The translations under genes and the position numbers were made by a program. From assembly GCA_963715285.1 (NCBI GenBank), contig CAVQRU010000010.1, positions 124,001 through 188,000 on the forward strand: a stretch of DNA of 64,000 nucleotides, read 5' to 3'. Below are positions 60,483 through 64,000 of this stretch, one piece after another. Every line of letters starts with the position of its first letter. Within the stretch, counting starts at the first letter, position 1. This DNA is from Sva-07 sp963715285 (lineage in GTDB: Bacteria; Actinomycetota; Acidimicrobiia; Acidimicrobiales; Ilumatobacteraceae). Under the pieces are notes generated by a model. That model was not told where the DNA came from. It saw nothing but the letters and a program-made list of their open reading frames with translations, and searched no databases.

Positions 60483-60703
60483 TGCTCCTCCTCGTTGTCG
60501 TCGTGTGGGTCACGTCCGCTCGTTGTCGGACAGTGGTCGAGTCTTCACTCCTCGCGTTCAGTCGGTGTTCGGTGGGCGTCCGAGGGGCGTCGCCGAGTCG
60601 CGCGCCGAAACGTCACGGAGCGTCCACTCGACAACCACGCAGCGCGCGTGCATACTGGAGGCCCACGTTGGGCGGGCGTGCAGGCAAGGAGGACGGGGAC
60701 CGA

Positions 60704-61432
60704 ATGCCACCGCCGACGTCGACGAGGGGAAGTGCCATCGGGTGCGACCACGAGGTCGCGGTGCGGGTGCTGGGCCACTTCGGTGTCGTCCTGGACGGGC
60801 ACCGGCACGAGCTGACCCATTCGGAGGCTCGGCTGCTCGCGCTGGTGTGCCTGCGCGGCGGCGACATCGGGCGCGAGTGGCTGGCGGGACGACTGTGGGG
60901 TGACGTGTCGACTTCCACGGCGATGCGACGACTCCGATCGACGATGAGCCGGCTGCACCACTCGATGCCGGGGGTCCTGCGGCGCGGTCGCGACGACATC
61001 GGGCTGTCAACTGCGGTCCGGGTCGACCTCCACGACGCCCGTGACCGGGCGCGCCGGCTGCTGCACGCCGACACCGATCCGGAGCCGTCGGTCTGGTCGC
61101 CGGAGCCGTTCCTGGACGACGTCCTGGTCGACTGGTACGACGAGTGGATCGAGGCCGAGCGCAGCGAGTTCCGCAACCTGCGGATCCACGCGTTGGAGGC
61201 GATCGCGACCCATCTGTTGGAGACTGGTCAGTTCGCGAGTGCGATCGAGCTGTGTCTCGTCGTGCTGCGCACCGAGCCGTTCCGGGAGACGACGCACGCC
61301 CTGATCGTCCGGAGCCACCTCGCCGAGGGGAACCGGACCGAGGCGGTCGCCCACGCCCGCGAGTACGACGCGCTCGTGCGATCCGAGCTCGGCCTGGAAC
61401 CCGACATCACCTGGGCCTTCGACGCCCCGTGA
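60704..61432 (+). CDS. SARP/BTAD-type transcriptional regulator
   Basis: A 242-residue protein: an N-terminal winged-helix-like part (VAVRVLGHFGVVLDGHRHEL, ARLLALVCLRGGDIGREWLAGRLW, TAMRRLRSTMSRLHHSMPG) and a BTAD (LVDWYDEWIEAERSEFRNLRIHALEAIATHLLETG, AIELCLVVLRTEPFRETTHALIV). It is divergent from the peptidase operon with a 220-bp gap, and is therefore the probable regulator of it. AAGGAGG lies upstream of ATG 60704. Confidence 0.8.
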   Translation: MPPPTSTRGSAIGCDHEVAVRVLGHFGVVLDGHRHELTHSEARLLALVCLRGGDIGREWLAGRLWGDVSTSTAMRRLRSTMSRLHHSMPGVLRRGRDDIGLSTAVRVDLHDARDRARRLLHADTDPEPSVWSPEPFLDDVLVDWYDEWIEAERSEFRNLRIHALEAIATHLLETGQFASAIELCLVVLRTEPFRETTHALIVRSHLAEGNRTEAVAHAREYDALVRSELGLEPDITWAFDAP

Positions 61433-61458
61433 CGGCGCGGGCCCCGATCGCCGAGCGT

Positions 61459-61764
61459 TCAGCAGCCCGTTGCCGCTTGGAGCGCCCGACACGCCTGAGC
61501 CATCCGTTGTGCCGGCAGCATCGTCACGCGTCGCCGGAGGGTGGTGCGGGGGATGGTGTGGAGGTTGTCGAAGTTGACCACGCACGCCGTCGGGACGCCG
61601 TCGGCGGTGGTGAGGGGGAGCTCGGACACCAGGCCCCGCTCGGTTCGGGTGAGGGCTGCCACGACGACGGAGGCGATCCGGTCGGCGACGGGGTCGCGGG
61701 TGAGCACCAGGACCGGGCGGTCGCCGCCGGGCGTGGCGGCGAACCAGATCTCACCGCGTTGCAT
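61459..61764 (-). CDS. mazF: MazF/PemK-family toxin
   Basis: A 101-residue endoribonuclease-type toxin with MQRGEIWFA, the active-site region RPVLVLTRD, VVVAALTRTE, CVVNFDNLHTIPRTTL and a family-like end (ACRALQAATGC). It should cleave mRNA at short sequences when unbound. The start overlaps the upstream antitoxin by 14 bp, the standard antitoxin-first order. Confidence 0.9.
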   Translation of the reverse strand: MQRGEIWFAATPGGDRPVLVLTRDPVADRIASVVVAALTRTERGLVSELPLTTADGVPTACVVNFDNLHTIPRTTLRRRVTMLPAQRMAQACRALQAATGC

Positions 61765-62002
61765 CGGCCCAGTCCTCCCAGTCCTCGGCGGGACCCCAGT
61801 CGGCGATCGTCGCCAGGGCCGACTCATCGTCGGTGAGCGGCAGGGCCTCCCACCGGTCGACATCGTGCTCCGACGCCAGTCGGTTCAGGTGCCGGCGCAC
61901 GGCCTCGCGGAGGAGCGCCGATCGGTCGATGCCGAGCTCGTCCGCCCACCGTTGGATCGCCGCTGCGTCCTCGTCATCGACCCGGAAGCTGAGCATCGTC
62001 AT
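61751..62002 (-). CDS. Ribbon-helix-helix antitoxin of MazF
   Basis: An 83-residue protein with an N-terminal RHH/CopG fold (MLSFRVDDEDAAAIQRWADE, LLREAVRRHLNRLA) and an acidic, Trp-rich tail (GPAEDWEDWADATR) suited to binding MazF. It probably represses the locus with the toxin. ATG 62002 is chosen because TATCCT ends six bases upstream; the frame stays open further 5'. Confidence 0.85.
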   Translation of the reverse strand: MTMLSFRVDDEDAAAIQRWADELGIDRSALLREAVRRHLNRLASEHDVDRWEALPLTDDESALATIADWGPAEDWEDWADATR

Positions 62003-62008
62003 ACAAGA

Positions 62009-62014
62009 AGGATA
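62009..62014 (-). promoter_or_regulatory. -10 box TATCCT, leaderless promoter of the MazEF module
   Basis: The box ends six bases before ATG 62002. The nearby CATACA/CGTCATAC repeats (61999-62025) may be part of the autorepressor site. Confidence 0.55.
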
Positions 62015-62039
62015 CGCCGTCATACATGTCTCTGGCCGG

Positions 62040-62381
62040 TCAGGACGTTGCGGCCACGTACAACGCAGCGATGACGAGTTGGTCGAGGGGGACGCCACGG
62101 CGTCGACTCGCTTGCTCGAGTTCCCGCAACAGTCGTGGTGGCACGTCGAAGGTGAGGCGGGTCAGGCGATCGGGGACAGGCCCGGCCCAGGACGACGTGC
62201 GGGCGATGCCGATCTCGTCGCGCAGGTCGTGGGCGCTGACGATCTCCTTGCCGAACGGGAACAACGCGAGTGGCACGAACTTGAACGACTGGATCCCGAA
62301 CGGGATGCCGATGATCGTGATGCACAGCAGCACCCCGGAGATGGCGGAGCTGATGGCGAGGTGCCGAGACGTGTTCAGCAG
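62040..62381 (-). pseudogene. YccF-domain fragment joined to an RHH-like segment
   Basis: The frame encodes the second half of a YccF inner-membrane domain (SGVLLCITIIGIPFGIQSFK, ALFPFGKEIV) followed by LTFDVPPRLLRELEQASRRR and LDQLVIAALYVAAT. The latter resembles the small RHH protein at 62674. The first YccF half and an ordinary start are missing; only a GTG inside the domain (62333) is available. It looks like a fusion or deletion product in a scrambled region. Confidence 0.5.
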
Positions 62382-62617
62382 TCGGCGAGTGCGGCGAGTG
62401 CGTGGCAGATCCGGCTGCGCGCATCGTGCAGTCGTCCGATGCGTCGTGTGAGCATCGAGACGGGCTGGGGGCCGAGGTGGTCGAACGATGCGGCGCACTC
62501 GAGGTCGAGACCTTCGTCGGTGCCGAGCGCGATCTCGGTGGCGGCGAGTTCGTCGGCGGTCTCGTCGTCGATGCGGGTGACCAGCTGCGGCACGAGCTCA
62601 GCACAACAAGACGTCAT
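62375..62617 (-). CDS. Truncated MazF-like toxin, 80 aa
   Basis: The C-terminal half (EGLDLECAASFDHLGPQPVS, LTRRIGRLHDARSRICHALA) aligns with the C-terminal half of MazF-type proteins (compare CVVNFDNLHTIP). The N-terminal RGEIW and RPVLV active-site parts are absent, replaced by a short N-terminus (MTSCCAELVPQLVTRIDD). It is probably inactive as a ribonuclease. TACCCG lies six bases before ATG 62617. It follows the small RHH gene, as an old antitoxin-toxin pair would. Confidence 0.6.
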   Translation of the reverse strand: MTSCCAELVPQLVTRIDDETADELAATEIALGTDEGLDLECAASFDHLGPQPVSMLTRRIGRLHDARSRICHALAALADC

Positions 62618-62673
62618 GCGGAACGGGTAACACGTCCGCGGGTGTCCGATCGGTGGCCGTCGGGCGGATGCGC

Positions 62674-62850
62674 TCACGCCGTGGCCGCGAAGTCGAGTGC
62701 GGCGAGGATGAGGTGATCGACGTGGACGCCTCGGCGTCGACTCGCCTCCTGGAGTTGCTCCCACTGCTCGATGGGGATGTCGGCGCTGATGCGCATCATC
62801 CCGGGCGGGATCGGCCCGGGGAAGGGAATCGGTCGGTGACGGCGACGCAT
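62674..62850 (-). CDS. Small ribbon-helix-helix-like protein (orphan antitoxin), 58 aa
   Basis: The protein has a short basic/Pro-rich start (RRRHRPIPFPGPIPPG) and an RHH pattern (MRISADIPIEQWEQLQEASR, VDHLILAALDFAAT). The C-terminal half is nearly the same as the tail of the YccF fragment. AGGAG lies before ATG 62850. It lies 57 bp upstream of the truncated MazF-like gene and is probably its former partner. Confidence 0.65.
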   Translation of the reverse strand: MRRRHRPIPFPGPIPPGMMRISADIPIEQWEQLQEASRRRGVHVDHLILAALDFAATA

Positions 62851-62922
62851 GGGGACTCCTCGGATCGTGCTCTGATGGCTCGAGGAGGGAGTCGGTCCTG
62901 CGAGTGTGCGCACACGGGTGTG

Positions 62923-63690
62923 TCAGTGTTCCCGTGTCGCCCGGCGGAGCACGAAGGCGAACTCCGTGGCATCGTCGGCCGCGGGTGAACCGTCGAATGC
63001 AAGGACTGCGCTGACCTCCAACCCGGCGCCGGCTGCCAGTTCACGGAAGCCGGGCACGGTGTGCCAGTGGAGCAGCCACGGTCGCTCGACCACCTGATGG
63101 TCGTCGCCGTCGATGATCTCGTAGCGCAGCACGGTGGTCTGGAGTCGGGCCGCCTCGTCGCGGTCGCTCGACGTCGCCGTCACCCGCAGGGTGCGGCCGC
63201 GGTCGTCGACGTGTTCACGGACGCGCCCGAGCTGTCGCTCGGGGACCGGGTCGGGGACGAACAGCGGAATCAGTGCCGCGCCGTCCGGGTCGAGGTGGTC
63301 GCGGATGCGTGCGAGCGCTGCGCCGGCCGTCGAGTCGTCGACGATCAGGTTGAAGGTCGGCCCGGCCAGGAAGATCGATCGGAAGGTCGTGCCCAGGTCC
63401 ATCTGTTCGATGGTCGAGTGGTGGACGGTGACGTCGATGCCCCGCTCTTCCGCCGTTCGTCGCAGCTTGGCCAGCATGTCGGCCGACGAGTCCAGCCCGT
63501 GGACGTCGAGCCCGTCGGCTCGCAGCGTCAACAGCGGATCACCGTCCCCGCACCCGAGCTCGAGCGCCGGTTCGCCCCACTTCGAGATGAACCGAGCGGA
63601 GATGCGCGGATCGGGCACCGAACCCCGCAGCGGGCCGTACACGTCGACGACGATGCCCGTGTAGAAGTCGGCGGGATCGACAGCGTCCAT
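62923..63690 (-). CDS. SAM-dependent methyltransferase
   Basis: A 255-residue protein with motif I ALELGCGDGDPLLTL, VHGLDSSADMLAKLR, IEQMDLGTTFRSIFLAGPTF and HLDPDGAALIPLF. A C-terminal substrate-binding part (VERPWLLHWHTVPGFRELAAGAGLEV) is present. It belongs to the class I fold; the acceptor is unknown. The weak box AACACT ends six bases before ATG 63690. Confidence 0.8.
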   Translation of the reverse strand: MDAVDPADFYTGIVVDVYGPLRGSVPDPRISARFISKWGEPALELGCGDGDPLLTLRADGLDVHGLDSSADMLAKLRRTAEERGIDVTVHHSTIEQMDLGTTFRSIFLAGPTFNLIVDDSTAGAALARIRDHLDPDGAALIPLFVPDPVPERQLGRVREHVDDRGRTLRVTATSSDRDEAARLQTTVLRYEIIDGDDHQVVERPWLLHWHTVPGFRELAAGAGLEVSAVLAFDGSPAADDATEFAFVLRRATREH

Positions 63691-63877
63691 CGGCGAAGTG
63701 TTGCCGATCCGGCTCGGCACGCTCACCCTCGACCGTGAGCGACCCGGCACCCCGTGACAGCCGGCCGGTGGAATGGTGCGCACGTATCCAGATGACCCGA
63801 GAGTTCCGGCTCGATGACGGTCAGGCAACCGACCCCGACGGGCACGGTGCCACTGCCGGCATCGATGAGGAGGAACC

Positions 63878-64000
63878 ATGTCCGGTCGTACCGACCGCCG
63901 CATCAACGCCGCACATCGCGGCCGTGTGCGTCGCTCGGCCGTGCTCGAGGTGTGCGTTGCCTGCGGCGAGCCGGTGGCGGCGGTACCACTGCCGCGAATG
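63878..64000 (+). CDS. N-terminal part of an unknown protein with a CxxC pair (runs off the window)
   Basis: The first 41 codons start with MSGRTDRRINAAHRGRVRRS, a basic segment, then LEVCVACGEPVAAVP with a Cys-x2-Cys that could open a zinc ribbon. GAGGAGG precedes the ATG. A -10-like TATCCA near 63785 suggests a leader of about 85 bases. No family is assigned. Confidence 0.5.
   Translation, partial: MSGRTDRRINAAHRGRVRRSAVLEVCVACGEPVAAVPLPRM

Overview
The window is 64 kb of a high-GC, densely coding actinobacterial chromosome. Gene content (form I CO dehydrogenase, SARP/BTAD and STAND regulators, an Rpf-like resuscitation factor, many SDR, LLM and acyl-CoA type oxidoreductases) and the promoter style suggest the class Acidimicrobiia, perhaps near Ilumatobacter. 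That placement is inference from gene style, not from a marker gene. A large share of genes have a TAnnnT -10 box ending only 6-7 bases before the start codon, so many transcripts are probably leaderless. I saw no rRNA, tRNA, CRISPR array or intact insertion sequence.

Layout. 0-5 kb: small metabolic enzymes (DUF5995, a beta-propeller-like protein, SDR, dienelactone hydrolase, DUF167, acyl-CoA dehydrogenase, methyltransferase). 5-14.5 kb: a LysR regulator with a clear T-N11-A box, glutaminase, an adenylate cyclase/STAND ATPase regulator, a hemerythrin-lipoprotein pair, and a divergent pair of flavin-split-barrel genes, one fused to GAF and winged-helix domains. 14.5-23.6 kb: a translationally coupled aerobic CO dehydrogenase operon read leftward (coxM-coxS-coxL, XdhC-YHS, MobA-like, coxD, coxG, coxE) with a divergent LysR gene. 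23.6-33 kb: oxidoreductases, OsmC, a second large STAND regulator, acylphosphatase embedded in an array of 50-bp palindromic repeats, and an EF-G-like GTPase. 33-38 kb: Rpf-like protein with a duplicated 3' end, a W/G-repeat protein, a metallo-hydrolase, and a membrane protein with a near-identical 75-bp coding repeat facing a SARP regulator. 38-50 kb: GT4 trehalose synthase-like enzyme, tryptophanase, RmlD-like reductase, a RecB-nuclease/SF1 helicase giant, ketopantoate reductase family, and a folP-like/folK/folB cluster with cutA. 50-58.5 kb: thioesterase, MFS exporter, YbjN-like, nuclease-LTD lipoprotein, a gene remnant, methyltransferase, HNH and LLM enzymes. 58.5-61.4 kb: a papain-like peptidase, a small protein made of the peptidase's own C-terminal domain, a chagasin-like cysteine protease inhibitor and a BTAD regulator. 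61.4-63 kb: a MazEF-type module beside decayed toxin/antitoxin and YccF pieces.

How it fits together. The cox block encodes the catalytic subunits plus maturation proteins, allowing oxidation of CO at trace levels under LysR control. The fol genes form an overlapping pterin operon whose DHPS-like member is divergent. The most novel-looking items are the peptidase/inhibitor/shared-domain locus (58.5-61.4 kb), two families of palindromic repeats of fixed length (50 bp, seven copies; 47 bp, four copies), the recurrent short tandem duplications at gene 3' ends, and the expanding repeat protein near 36.5 kb.
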